From the NCBI GenBank assembly GCA_038380435.1, contig JAWZYU010000020.1:46160307-46224306 (forward strand): 64,000 nt of DNA. The letters are read 5' to 3'. Of this stretch, positions 1 through 9,998 are shown in pieces (position 1 is the first letter of the stretch; each line of letters starts with the position of its first letter). The position numbers and the translations under genes were made by a program. The DNA is from Ryuthela nishihirai. Its lineage: Eukaryota; Arthropoda; Arachnida; Araneae; Heptathelidae. The notes beneath the pieces were generated by a model that saw only the letters and a list, made by a program, of their open reading frames with translations, was not told the origin of the DNA and did no database searches.

Positions 1-359
1 TGCTTGCAGTCAATAGGTTTGTATTCACTTCATTAATAGCCCAATTCTTTGTTATTAAAAGATGTGTATAGATAATTTTTCTGTATGCTGCACATGGTCA
101 TAATCTTGCTCTATATGAAATGTTGCGAAAATTCATTTTAAAGTGTGTAAACTGATTATGTCAGAAACAGTGAAAAAACTTCGTAAACCACTTTGAAGAG
201 ATATTATAGCCTCCAAAACAGTATACTTGTGACAAATTTATCAAGCTGTTATTATTATATTACATCAAAGAGAAGTGTAAATGATAGTCAGCCAACTAGC
301 TACCCCATTTCTGCAGTAAATGAGTCTACTAGCACATCATGTCTTGCTGCAATAGAGAC

Positions 360-1035
360 TTGAATGATTAAAAACACCTTTGAATACTATAGAATCGTAT
401 ATGATGTAGATAAATTTTCTTGTATACAAAAGTGCAGTACAAAGTCAATGAAGATGAAGATTATATAGGAAAAGTCCAATTTAATGTTTTAGAGATGTAC
501 TTACAGTTCTGAGTAGCAGAAAATGAAGAGCACCACCTTTGACACACAATTTTAAGAACAAGATTGGTAAGAATCACATCATAAAAAATGTCTGTTATGA
601 GACCAATTGAATTTATTGTACTAACCAGTTTGAAAACATTGAAGTATGTATGATATATATATAATTATTTAGATACATGAATTTTATGTGTTATTATTGA
701 GATGAAGAATAGATAATGCACATATTTATTGTTGTAGGATGTTGTGAGAAAATTGGCGGTATTTGTTGTTGTTTATCATAATAATGGGATTAGGGTAGTC
801 CTTTAAATAACAGTTACCAGGCTGTAGGTAAAATTGGTAAATTCATCATTATAGCAGAATTCTTGGTTGATATGGATAATTAATTTTTCACTGTATGAAA
901 ATTAAAATTGAGAATCCATACTGGCAATGATTCTAGCTTCATCAAAGATGGGAGTTTCATTATGGTTCATAACATTGTTGGATAAAGCTGCCACAGGTAT
1001 TTTTTTCTTGATATCATATTTGTATTCTTTGTTTT
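360..1035 (-). mobile_element. Penelope-like element fragment, left arm of an inverted pair
   Basis: Read on the minus strand, this arm matches 2598-3650 along most of its length. Shared landmarks are the words around the CACGTGGCAGCTTTATCC motif in the right arm and its inverse near 985-1005, the TTAATTATCCATATCAACCA motif, and the segment TGCAGTACAAAGTCAATGAA near its left end. Coding capacity is more decayed here, and about 90 bp present in the right arm are missing. Confidence 0.5.
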
Positions 1036-1155
1036 ATAAAACTAACCTTTATAAACAGCTTAATATTTTATAATTCATTGCATCCCTGTCAGTTCATGTC
1101 TTCAAGCTCGAAAAGGTTTATTTAGCAGGGCATTCGAATTATTCAATACCTACTA

Positions 1156-1380
1156 TCATCTACAAAAGGTAATCAAATTCATATACTCCCAAGGAATAAA
1201 TGCAGGTTGTCCATTTAATATCATAAAAAAAGCCATTCTACTATTATTCAAGGTAATAATCATCAGACCACCAACATAAAAAACTGGCACCATTTTCAAA
1301 TATACCAACTCTATATTGCATTTATCTGCTCTAAACAATACTGTTAAAAACATCATGAGAGCCTACAACTAAAAAGCACC
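1156..1380. repeat. Third fragment of the same repeat, direct to 2787-2978
   Basis: The segment around 1295-1350 shares the words ATATACCAAYTCTATATTGC and CTCTAAACAATAC with 2875-2925 in the same orientation. The minus-strand translations of both contain C-N-I-E-L-V-Y. It is probably another piece of the Penelope-like element. Confidence 0.4.
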
Positions 1381-2199
1381 CTTTAAATCTTCCATCACTT
1401 TATTAACATCAATTTTAAAAGAAGAAATCTACAAATTACAACTCACAGCTAATTTGATAGAATTTAATTATCACGATTAATAGCTGTACGTTAACACATT
1501 AAAAATTATAAGTCAAGAGGAGTGCTCAACATATCATATGTAGCATCACATTAGCTTAAAGCCATCATGACAGCTTCTTAACTACAATCGATGGACTCCT
1601 GAAATTGTACCCGCTGTTGGTACTGTCTGTATGCTTTTCTTTATCTTGTAAAGGTGCTCAAAGGCAAAGGAACAATATTTACCAGTACTGGTGATGAACT
1701 TGATGGATGTCCGCTGGTACAGGTATAGCTTGCAATTAGATCTCTTATGTCATTCTTTCTTCTGTTGTTCGTTGAAGAATGGCTAAGTTGGTAGGGGCTT
1801 GTTATCATCACCTCTAGTTGTATTCATTTGTGATGCGTTACCATTTCTTGCCAGTTGTTAGATCTTAATTTGATAATTGGTACAAATGTACCAGCCAGTG
1901 AAACTTCTGTATACTAGTCCTTGTGAGATTTGCTGTTGTCGTTTACTTTAACAGCCACCTAGATGTTATAAGTCTCATATAAGTTCATCACTTCTTCACT
2001 GGTTGATATTATACTGATGTTAAGATATTTGCTTGCACATCCCCAAGACTTACAAAATAACTTCTAAAACAAGTTAAAAGTTTAAAAAAAGTTTGAAAAC
2101 TACAAGCCCCCCCCCCTCATTTAGCTATGCATTTTGTCAATTCACTTCGAATACTGATATCAAATCACCACTTGGATAAATTTGCATGACCCCAATAAG

Positions 2200-2586
2200 T
2201 GGGGCAGGGGTGGCTCAGGCGGTAGCACGCCAGGCTCGTAATCTGCAGTTCCCAGGTTCGAGTCCGAGCTGGGTCAGTGTTGAGACTTATCTCTGCAAAT
2301 CTCCCCGCCCTTCCCACAGTCAGTAGAGGACACCGATGGGCTTGGAAAGACTGCTGTCCGTTGGATGGGATGTTAAGCCATGGCCCTGTGTGCGGGAGAG
2401 CCATACCTTATGCACATTAAAGAACATGCTGGATGGCCTTGACTGGAGGCTACCATCTGTCTCCCAATGGCTGTTCCAGTGCGTCCCCTCCCCCCAACCT
2501 TCTCTGAGCCTTTGGAGTTCTTGTGACCTTGCCATTTAGCCCATGGTGTGCAAAAAAGTGCTGCTCAGAGGTAAAACAACCCAACA
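2200..2586 (+). mobile_element. SINE-A copy with target-site duplication
   Basis: A complete copy with box A (TGGCTCAGGCGG) and box B (GGTTCGAGTCC). The flanks ACCCCAATAAG (2189-2199) and ACTCCAATAAG (2587-2597) form an 11-bp duplication with one mismatch. It lies next to the right arm of the Penelope-like pair. Confidence 0.88.
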
Positions 2587-2597
2587 ACTCCAATAAG

Positions 2598-3650
2598 ATT
2601 ACAAGAAAGAATCAAAGAACACAAACAATATCAAGAAAAAAAAATACACGTGGCAGCTTTATCCAACCTTGTTACCAACCATAATGCAATGCCCATCTTT
2701 GAAGAAGCTAGAATCATTGCCAGTCAGGAATCTCAATTTTAACTTTCATACAGTGAAAAATTAATTATCCATATCAACCAAGAATTCTATTGCAATGATG
2801 ATTTACGAACTTTACATACAGCCTGGAAACTGCTGTTAAAGGGCCAGATCAGCAATAAGAAAACTGGTAATATATTGAAATATACCAATTCTATATTGCA
2901 TATACCTTCTCTAAACAATACAATACTCTTAATACCATTATTTTGATCAACAATAACAGATATTGCCATTTTTCTCACAATATGCTAAAATAATAAATAT
3001 GTGCAGTTACCTATTCATCATCTCAATAATGACACATCAAGCACATGCATCTAAATAATTATATATATATAGTATATTTCATTGTTTTCAAATAAACCTT
3101 ACCATAGCAGAATTTGATGCAGAACTGACCACCATTTTGCTGCCGAAGAGTGTATAGTACGTTCAAAATCTAGATACTTTGTATTTGTGTGCAATATATT
3201 TGTACCACATATATTAGTTTTATATGATGTGATTCTCATCAGTTTTGTTCTTAAAATTGTGTGTAATACAACCATTATGTTATTCTTTGACATTTTACAA
3301 CAATACCATCAAGTTTTTGTGTCAAAGATGTGCTCTTCATTTTCGGGTTTGAGCCCCGGGTAAGGCATGACTGTTTGTGTCTTTTTTCTGCTGAGGGCCT
3401 GCCATCCTCTTAGACCTTCTACTGTGGCATATAAATTGACAGACTCCTGTCAGACCTCTGTGGCCAGCTGCTTGAGGGGGTATTTTTTTAAGTGCATCTC
3501 TAATAACATTAAATTGAACTTTTGCCAAATAAACTTCATCTTCATTGACTTTGTACTGCATTTTTGCATGCAAGAAAATTTATCCTCATCATATATGATT
3601 CTATATCAGTGTTTAAAGATGTTTTTAATCATTTACATCTCTATTGTATA
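2598..3650 (+). mobile_element. Penelope-like element fragment, right arm of an inverted pair
   Basis: From about 2602 the + strand encodes L-Q-E-R-I-K-E-H-K-Q-Y, then V-A-A-L-S-N-L-V-T-N-H and M-P-I-F-E-E-A-R-I-I-A. After a frameshift it continues with a D-D-L..L...W-K-L-L pattern. This resembles the end of the GIY-YIG nuclease domain that closes Penelope-like retroelement proteins. The remainder is non-coding and matches, inverted, the sequence at 360-1035. The arm is interrupted by a SINE-B fragment (3346-3488) that the other arm lacks. Confidence 0.5.
3346..3488 (+). mobile_element. SINE-B copy, 5'-truncated
   Basis: It starts at box B (GGGTTTGAGCCCCGG) and continues through the body to GGGGGTATTTTTTTA. 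It sits inside the right Penelope-like arm and is absent from the left arm. Confidence 0.82.
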
Positions 3651-3736
3651 AACACTGAGATTTTCAAATTAATATGCTTGCTGTGTTCTAAAACACCATA
3701 TTAGTGGCCAATCAAAAGAAAGTCATCACTGAAGTT

Positions 3737-4118
3737 GGCACAGGATTGTCAAATCAACAAGAAATCTTTGCATCACATTCTGGAAGCTTGCAAATTCCAT
3801 CATTAAAAGATTCAATTTGTGTAACAACTCCACTTCAATGATTATGACTGTAGGATGGAGTTCTGTGATTGAGTGCTGCATCATGGGAACAATGTAGGTG
3901 AAAGGATTATCTTTTCACACTAGATAGTTTTCCATCTGTCTTGCCATGTTAACCATTAAACCTTTAGGTATTGGTTGGATGCACATTCTCCCTGTTGGAC
4001 ACAGGATAACCTCTTCAAGATCTATGAGTGATGGTGTGGTGAGGTATTCACAAGGATTAAAGTCATCAGGCCCTACTACTTTGATGAAAATGTTAATTTG
4101 CAGACCTACCTGGATATT
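3737..4118 (-). pseudogene. Unidentified coding remnant with one in-frame stop
   Basis: On the minus strand a frame reads Q-V-G-L-Q-I-N-I-F-I-K-V-V-G-P, passes one TGA near 3947 and continues K-D-N-P-F-T-Y-I-V-P-M-M-Q-H-S and on to about 3737, roughly 125 codons in total. The composition looks protein-like (E-Y-L-T-T-P-S-L-I-D-L-E-E-V-I-L and similar). I do not recognise the family. It could be a decayed transposon ORF or a retro-copied exon. Confidence 0.35.
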
Positions 4119-4315
4119 TTAGAAAATTCTCTTTCTTCTTATCTCAATAATTTACCCTGGTTCCTGGTTCTCTCTTTCCAGCTCTTATTTTCAACAAGAT
4201 GAGGCATCTGCACATTTTTCTGCATATGTTCACCAGTGGTTAGATCATTACCTTCCAGGAAGGTGAATTGGAAGAAGAGATCCCATTGAGTGGCCTTCTT
4301 GCTCATCCAATATGG

Positions 4316-4697
4316 GTTGGGTTGTTTTACCTCTGATTGACACTTTTTTGCACACCATGGGTTAAATGGCCAGATCACAAGGCCCTGAAGGCTCAGAGAA
4401 GTTTAGGGGAGGGGACCCACTGGAACAGCTGTTAGGAGACAGATGGTAGTCTCTCAAGGCCATTCAGTGTGTTCTTTAACATGCACAGGGTGTGGCTCTC
4501 CCACACACGGGGCCACAGCTTAATGTCTCATCCGACAGACGGCGACCTTTCCAAGCCCAACGGTGTCCCCTATTGACTGTGGGCAGGCCGGGGAGTTTTG
4601 TGGAGATAAGTCTCAATGCTGACCCAGCTCAGACTATAACCTGGGAACTGTAGATTACGAGCCTGGTGCGCTACCAACTGAGCCACCCCCGCTCCCT
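4316..4697 (-). mobile_element. SINE-A copy, minus strand, with target-site duplication
   Basis: It reads from the tail GGTTGGGTTGTTTTACCTC to the reversed tRNA head ending GAGCCACCCCCGCTCC. The flanks ATCCAATATGG (4305-4315) and ATCCAATGTGG (4698-4708) are an 11-bp duplication with one mismatch. Confidence 0.88.
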
Positions 4698-5302
4698 ATC
4701 CAATGTGGCACCATTGGATATTTTTCCTATGAGGACATCTTAAATCCAGAATTTAGCAGAATCCTCTTCAATCAATGCAGGATTTAAAGGATGCCATCAT
4801 TGCAGAAGTGGCCAGTGTCACAAAAAAAACTTTAGCTACAGTAATGGATCATGACACAGGCATGTATAAGTGTGTTATGAATACGATGGGGCTTATTTTG
4901 AACATTACACTTCATATGTCTTGAACAATATATTTTACCACCATGTAAATGATGACTTTTGACATATACTGTATTAGAGCTAAATATTACACACGTTTTT
5001 AAGTTTCTTTGTCATGTATTTATTGATTTATAGCTATTTTTGAGAATTCTGAAGTAAAAAGTACACTCATAAAACACTAGGAAAGAAGGAATAATGAAAG
5101 AAATAAAATGTAATTACAAAAAAAAAGTTATCAACAAGTTTACTGTAGTTGATATTCCTAGGTAAAAAAATTCTTTTTATGTATATTTGTTATTATCTTT
5201 ATATTTAAATTTTCAATGGAATGAGAACCGTATTTAACGTGTCATACATATTTTATGTTGTGTTTGACTAAGCTCAGTGTGCTTATCTAAAAAATATTTT
5301 AG

Positions 5303-5419
5303 TGACCCAGAATCTCTGCATGAAGCATCTAAAGATGTGCAAATAAAGGAAGCTTTTGTGCAAGCCAGAACTTCTGAAAGCCCTCCACAATCTGCAATTC
5401 AAAGGCCATTAGTGTTTGA
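5303..5419 (+). CDS. FGD6: FGD-like gene, first visible exon (117 nt)
   Basis: The exon follows an AG acceptor at 5301-5302 and ends before GTAAGT. It encodes 38 full codons plus split codons at both ends, beginning D-P-E-S-L-H and ending in Q-R-P-L-V-F. The length is a multiple of three and both flanking introns have the same phase, so it could be skipped without a frameshift. The sequence is acidic and low in hydrophobic residues, as in a disordered linker. Support comes from the splice sites and from the matching phase and related terminal motif of the next exon. Confidence 0.7.
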
Positions 5420-6030
5420 GTAAGTATTTTTGGCATCTTAGGTGGAGTTGGTGTGTTTTTAATTGTTTATATTTATTGACAGTAAACATAATAGAATGAT
5501 TGAGAGAAAGGTAGTAAACTGACTTAGAGAGTTGAAACCCCAATCTCATGAAATTGTATAAAAATAATGTCTAGTTCATTTTCAATTGCTACATTATTTC
5601 GTGCATTCTGTCAACCTTAAAACCAAATTTATTTGCTGTCTTAAAATGATGAAATTTTCCTTCTAAGCATCATAGAAGTTTTCAGTTCAGAAATAGATTT
5701 CTTTATCGAACAAAGTACAAAATATTAAATTATGAATTTCATCTCCCCTTCTTTTATTGCACTTGGCATTGATAACTGACAAAACAGGTTGCAGTCCTTA
5801 TGACATTATATTCTCAGTCTTCTTGTTTTTAGTCAGTTTTTATTTTCTTCCAACATGTATGACACTGGCTTCCTATTGGATATTGTATCATATTTCCATG
5901 AGGAAATGCTAACTATTTTTGCTTCTGTTTGTTTGACATGCCAAAATACTGTTTGACTCTAAGCTGCAACAATTCTAGCATGTGTCCACTTCATGTTACA
6001 CTGTCAATTAATGACAGTCCTAAGCTTTGT

Positions 6031-6414
6031 GGGCGGGGGTGGCTCAATCAGTAACGCACCAGACCCGTAATCTGTAGTTCCCAGGTTCGAGTCCCAGCAG
6101 GGTCAGTGTTGAGATTTATCTCCACAAAATTCCTTGCCCTGCCCATGGTCAGTAGGGAACACCAATGGGCTTGGAAAGGCTGCTGTCTGTCGGATGGGAT
6201 GTTAAGTCGTGGCCTGTGTGTAGGAGAGCCATACCCTGTGCATGTTAAAAAACATGCTGGATAGTCTTGATGGGAGGCTACCATCTGTCTCCCACCAGCT
6301 GTTCCAGTGGGTCCCCTCCCCCAACCTTCTCTGAGCCTTCGGGGTCCTTGTGACCTGGCCAATTAGCCCATGGTGCGCAAAAAAGTGCCGCTCAGAGGTA
6401 AAACAACCAACCAA
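6031..6414 (+). mobile_element. SINE-A copy with perfect 12-bp target-site duplication
   Basis: A complete copy whose flanks CCTAAGCTTTGT at 6019-6030 and 6415-6426 are identical. The tail is AAAACAACCAACCAA, the form closest to the tail of the full-length LINE at 62611-62635. Confidence 0.92.
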
Positions 6415-6585
6415 CCTAAGCTTTGTATTTATGGTCATTACTTCTGCTGCTGCCTTTCTCAGGCAGGACTTTATAAAGAAAGCTGCAGACTTCCTATTCT
6501 ACAACATTTATTCTAACTATTTGTTACAAATATTTACTGAGTCTTCTGTTATCAGTGCTTACTATCTGCCCTTTGCATCAAAAGG

Positions 6586-6885
6586 AGGGGCAGATTGGCT
6601 CAGTTGGTAATGCATCATGTTCATAATATGCAATTCCCAGGTTCATCTCTGCTAAATCCCCCACCTGCTCAAGGTGAGTAGGGGGACACTGATGGGCTTG
6701 GAATGGCTGCTGTCCATCAGATGGGATGTAAAGACATGGCCCCATGTGGATGGCTTTGATGGGAGGATACCATCTGTCTCCTAGGAGCTGTCCAGTAGGT
6801 CCCCTTCTTCCAACTTTCATAAGGACATTGGCCATTTAGTTCATTGTGTGCAAAAAAGTGCCATTGAGAGGTAAAACAACAACCT
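6586..6885 (+). mobile_element. SINE-A copy, old and diverged
   Basis: The head (TTGGCTCAGTTGGTAATGC) and the tail (AGAGGTAAAACAAC) are recognisable, but the middle has deletions and box B has decayed to GGTTCATCTC. It sits about 170 bp after the previous copy. Confidence 0.8.
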
Positions 6886-7311
6886 GATCCAAATAAGCAT
6901 CAGATGGATTTCTAATTTGATGTATTACTGCAATACAGCACTGAAGATCATCACTGCTGAATACTGCAGCAGAGAATCTATTAGATAACCTCATTGGTTT
7001 GCTATCATGTCATCTGACCTGCTGTAACTAAATTCCTAACTCATTATCTCATTTTTAAATAGTTTTAACTAAACTCCTGAAAACATGCTAGACTCTGCCT
7101 CTAAGCTGGTCTAAGTCTAGTTCAATTCCATCTAACTGGTACTATAAATATATATTTCACTAATAATACTGTTGTTGCAAGATTGATTATAAAAGTTGTA
7201 GCATCCTTCATGTGAACAGCTAAGTTGTTCCTTTTGCAATCAGTAGATGACACCACAAGCAACTGCAAATCGTGGGAAACAAAGTTTATATAATCCCTGT
7301 TAACTGCAGTT

Positions 7312-7386
7312 GAACTAGCCTTGGGATAGCTCAGGTAGAACACCTGACATGTTTTCAAATGGTTTAGGTTTGAATCCCACTCCCAG
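7312..7386 (+). repeat. tRNA-like sequence, probably the head of another SINE
   Basis: It contains an A-box-like TAGCTCAGGTAGAACACC and a B-box-like GGTTTGAATCCC, spaced as in a tRNA, with TGGGA and TCCCA able to pair as part of an acceptor stem. The anticodon and T arms pair poorly, so a tRNA gene is unlikely. Confidence 0.45.
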
Positions 7387-7771
7387 GGTGGGGATGGCTC
7401 AGTCGGTAGCGCGCCAGGCTCTTAATCTGTAGTTCCTAGGTTCGAGTCCAAGCTGGTTCAGCATTGAGATTTATCTCCGCAAAATTCCCCGCCCTGCCCA
7501 TGGTCAGTAGGGGACACCGAATGACTTGGAAAGGCTGTCGTCCATCGGATGGGACATTAAGCCGTGGCCCTGTGTGCGGGAGAGCCATACCCTGTGCATG
7601 TTAAAGAACACACTGGATGGCCTTGATGGGAGGCTATCATCTGTCTTCCAACAGCTGTTCCAGTGGGTCCCCTCCCCCAACCTTCTCTGAGCCTTCGGGG
7701 TCCATGTGACCTGGCCATTTAGCCCATGGTGTGCAAAAAAGTGCTGCTCAGAGGTAAAACACCCGAACCCA
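7387..7771 (+). mobile_element. SINE-A copy with 14-bp target-site duplication
   Basis: A complete copy; AATCCCACTCCCAG is repeated exactly at 7373-7386 and 7772-7785. The target is the 3' end of a tRNA-like sequence (7312-7386). The tail is shortened to AAAACACCCGAACC. Confidence 0.92.
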
Positions 7772-8146
7772 AATCCCACTCCCAGTGAAACTTAATTTCT
7801 TCAGCTAACACTTCAATTTATATTTTTAAATTTACATTACTTTAAACCAATGTAATTTAAAATTAGAAAGTTAAAGTTCTGCATCATCATGCTTGCCTCT
7901 CTGGCATTCTTGGGTCCATGTGTAAGACCTTTTTCAAATTTTTTTGGTCTGAGAACTTATAGTTACTAGTTTCATCATTTCCTGGTAGTTTTACAATTTA
8001 TAGTATTTTTACTTTGATTTGATGCCTGTAGTATTGTGATTGTAATATTTTGGATTGCTTAGCAATAACATGATGTTGATTTATTTGTCATTTGGTGAGA
8101 GACCCAAAAGACCAGTGATGAGCAACTTTTGTAATCGAGGGCTGCA

Positions 8147-8495
8147 TTATAAAATCACTCTGCAACCATAGGGCATGCCAAAATATGTATTGGGGATGTG
8201 TTTGCAGAATTGTACTCTACTCTAAACATTGCTATTTGTGTTATAATCTTATTTATTATTATTTCATTATCTTTGTATGGTGTAAATCTAAAAGCTTTAA
8301 TTTTAGATTATAAAATTGAATTTTAGATTATAAAATCACTCTGCAACCATAGGGCATGCCAAAATATGTATTGGGGATGTATTTGCATAATTGTGCTCTA
8401 CTCTAAACATTGCTATTTGTGTTATAATCTTATTTATTATTATTTCATTACCTTTGTATGGTGTAAATCTAAAAGCTTTAATTTTAGATTTATAT
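8147..8495. repeat. 181-bp direct tandem duplication
   Basis: The block from ATAAAATCACTCTGCAACCA at 8149 recurs 181 bp later with few differences and shares TTGCTATTTGTGTTATAATC and CTAAAAGCTTTAATTTTAG. A word just upstream (CAGTGATGAGCAAC) resembles a hAT end, so the duplicated block may be part of a hAT-type element. Confidence 0.85.
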
Positions 8496-9094
8496 TAATA
8501 AATAAGAAATGTAAGCTTTCAGATTATTTTCCCATAAATATGATAGCAGTTTCCTTGTTGAAGATATTTTTTGCATTTAAGAGAACAATAGAGAGTACAA
8601 TGTTATACTATAGAGAAGTTTATAAAGACCTCCAGAAGTCAAAGCAGGCAACCAATACAGTGGTGGGAAATAATTCGATTACCAGTATAACTTTCAATTC
8701 CCCTATTATAGATTTCCATATTGAGATATATAACATTAAATTTAACTTAAAGGTCTTGTTTGGCACTGGCCAAATCATTAAATTATTGCAGAAGTAACAT
8801 TAATATTCTGGCCCAGTAAAGTCAAATTGCTGAACATGAGAAAAGACATTCCACAGCAAGCTTGTTAAATGCTAAAGCTAAATTACCCAAAACTATACTG
8901 CTCAGTAATGAAGCTTCTCAACCTAGAAGAAGTAGAAAATTTCATTTGAAAATTTGAATGAATGTTATTCAGGCATAAATAAGTAAATGATTATACTTTG
9001 ATCTTTAAATCCTGGCCAAACAATCACGTTAGATGCCTACTTGATAAAAATTAAGCAGGTTCAGGAGAAATTTTTCAAAATGCAGTTATTTTTG

Positions 9095-9469
9095 GTCAGT
9101 TGCAAAGCCATTGAGAAAAAAGATCACTTCTGTGGGAAATTTTGCTGAACTTTCTCTTGACCCTTCCCCTTTCAATTACCACTTCTTCCTCTCACTGGAT
9201 AACCATGTGCAGAATACGCAATTCAAAATACAAGCAGACATTGAAACTGAATTGAAATCTTCACTTTCCAAGACCAAGATTTCTTTCAACATGGCATGCA
9301 CAATATTGTTTCTTATTGGAAAAAGATGTGGATTGTAATGGCAACTATTTTGTAGAATAAAATATACTGAAATATTTTTTGTTTCATTCAAATTTAAAAA
9401 CAAAAGATTTTGAGGATCTTATGGCATCAAGAAACTTACTAAGTAAATTTAATTTTGACTTCATGTATG
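9095..9469 (+). mobile_element. mariner transposase remnant (C-terminal end)
   Basis: The open frame at 9111-9338 and a neighbouring frame together show W-E-I-L, then D-P-S-P-F-N-Y-H-F-F-L-S-L, and end R-C-G-L..W-Q-L-F. This is the decayed mariner pattern around the last catalytic aspartate (SPDLAPSDYHLF in intact elements) to the protein end. The last 118 bp recur inverted at 12462-12580. Confidence 0.7.
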
Positions 9470-9808
9470 AGCTAATTAGTTAATTTTGTAACTGTGTTTA
9501 GAAAATTGCTTTTTTAAGAAAATAAAAGTTAAAATTACTAAGTTTAAGAAAATAAAAGTTAAGTAAAATAAGGTTATTTTTAGAAAAACCATGTTTAAAA
9601 GCTTCCCCATCTCTTAATTCCCAAGCTCTCTCTCTCCAAGCTTAAAAAAGTAGATAATAAAATCAGGATTAAAAAAAATGTATTCTATTTAATATGTAGT
9701 AATTGAACTAATATACTTAAATTATTTAAAATAATTTTTAAAATAAAATTATTTGTTTTGTTCTGGAATATAGAGTAACTAAAACACTCTTTTTGAACTA
9801 TTACTTAG

Positions 9809-9907
9809 TCTTGGACCTGCAGCAGTATTAGTAGAGGGGGAAGTTAGAGAAGAAAAGAAAGAGCGTGAAGAAGTTCAGTCTGCTTCCCAGAGACCACTGA
9901 TTATTAA
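9809..9907 (+). CDS. FGD6: FGD-like gene, second visible exon (99 nt)
   Basis: The acceptor is ACTTAG at 9803-9808 and the donor is GTAAGT at 9908. The exon gives 32 full codons with the same split-codon phase as its neighbours. It reads L-G-P-A-A-V, then a charged run, and ends S-A-S-Q-R-P-L-I-I, echoing the end of the previous exon. It is also symmetric and could be skipped in frame. The split codon at its 3' end joins to K-T-D-G at the start of the large exon. Confidence 0.7.
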
Positions 9908-9998
9908 GTAAGTAAGCTTTAATAACAGGACAAGATTAAAGCAAATGGTTTTAAAAGTGAATTTGTGCCCTCTTGTTTAATAACTGGTCATATAAATT

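Larger units (their letters stand above)
1..5302. other. Upstream or intronic sequence, no cellular exon recognised
   Basis: This stretch holds Penelope-like fragments, two SINE-A copies, one SINE-B fragment and an unidentified coding-like remnant. I recognise nothing in 1-360, 1400-2188 (including a C-run near 2107-2119) and 4709-5302. Because the exon at 5303 starts in the middle of a codon, at least one earlier exon must exist, probably outside the window. Confidence 0.6.
5420..9808 (+). other. Intron 1 of the FGD-like gene
   Basis: It is bounded by GTAAGT and ..ACTTAG. It contains three SINE-A copies, a tRNA-like sequence, a 181-bp tandem duplication and a mariner remnant. I see nothing recognisable in 5420-6018, 6886-7310, 7786-8110, 8500-9090 or 9470-9800. 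Confidence 0.65.

Noticed and set aside
1681..1900. Hammerhead ribozyme in the Penelope-like region
   Set aside because: Words such as GGTGATGAAC and GTGAAAC occur, but the CTGATGA and GAAA core elements are not present in the right order with flanking helices.
2165..2539. Open frames of 67-79 codons on both strands
   Set aside because: They lie inside a SINE-A copy; the same frames recur in every other copy (4316, 6031, 7387, 15206, 18831), so they are repeat by-products, not genes.
8366..8797. 143-codon open frame
   Set aside because: AT-rich, with no motif, and it starts inside the 181-bp tandem duplication; it looks like a chance frame.
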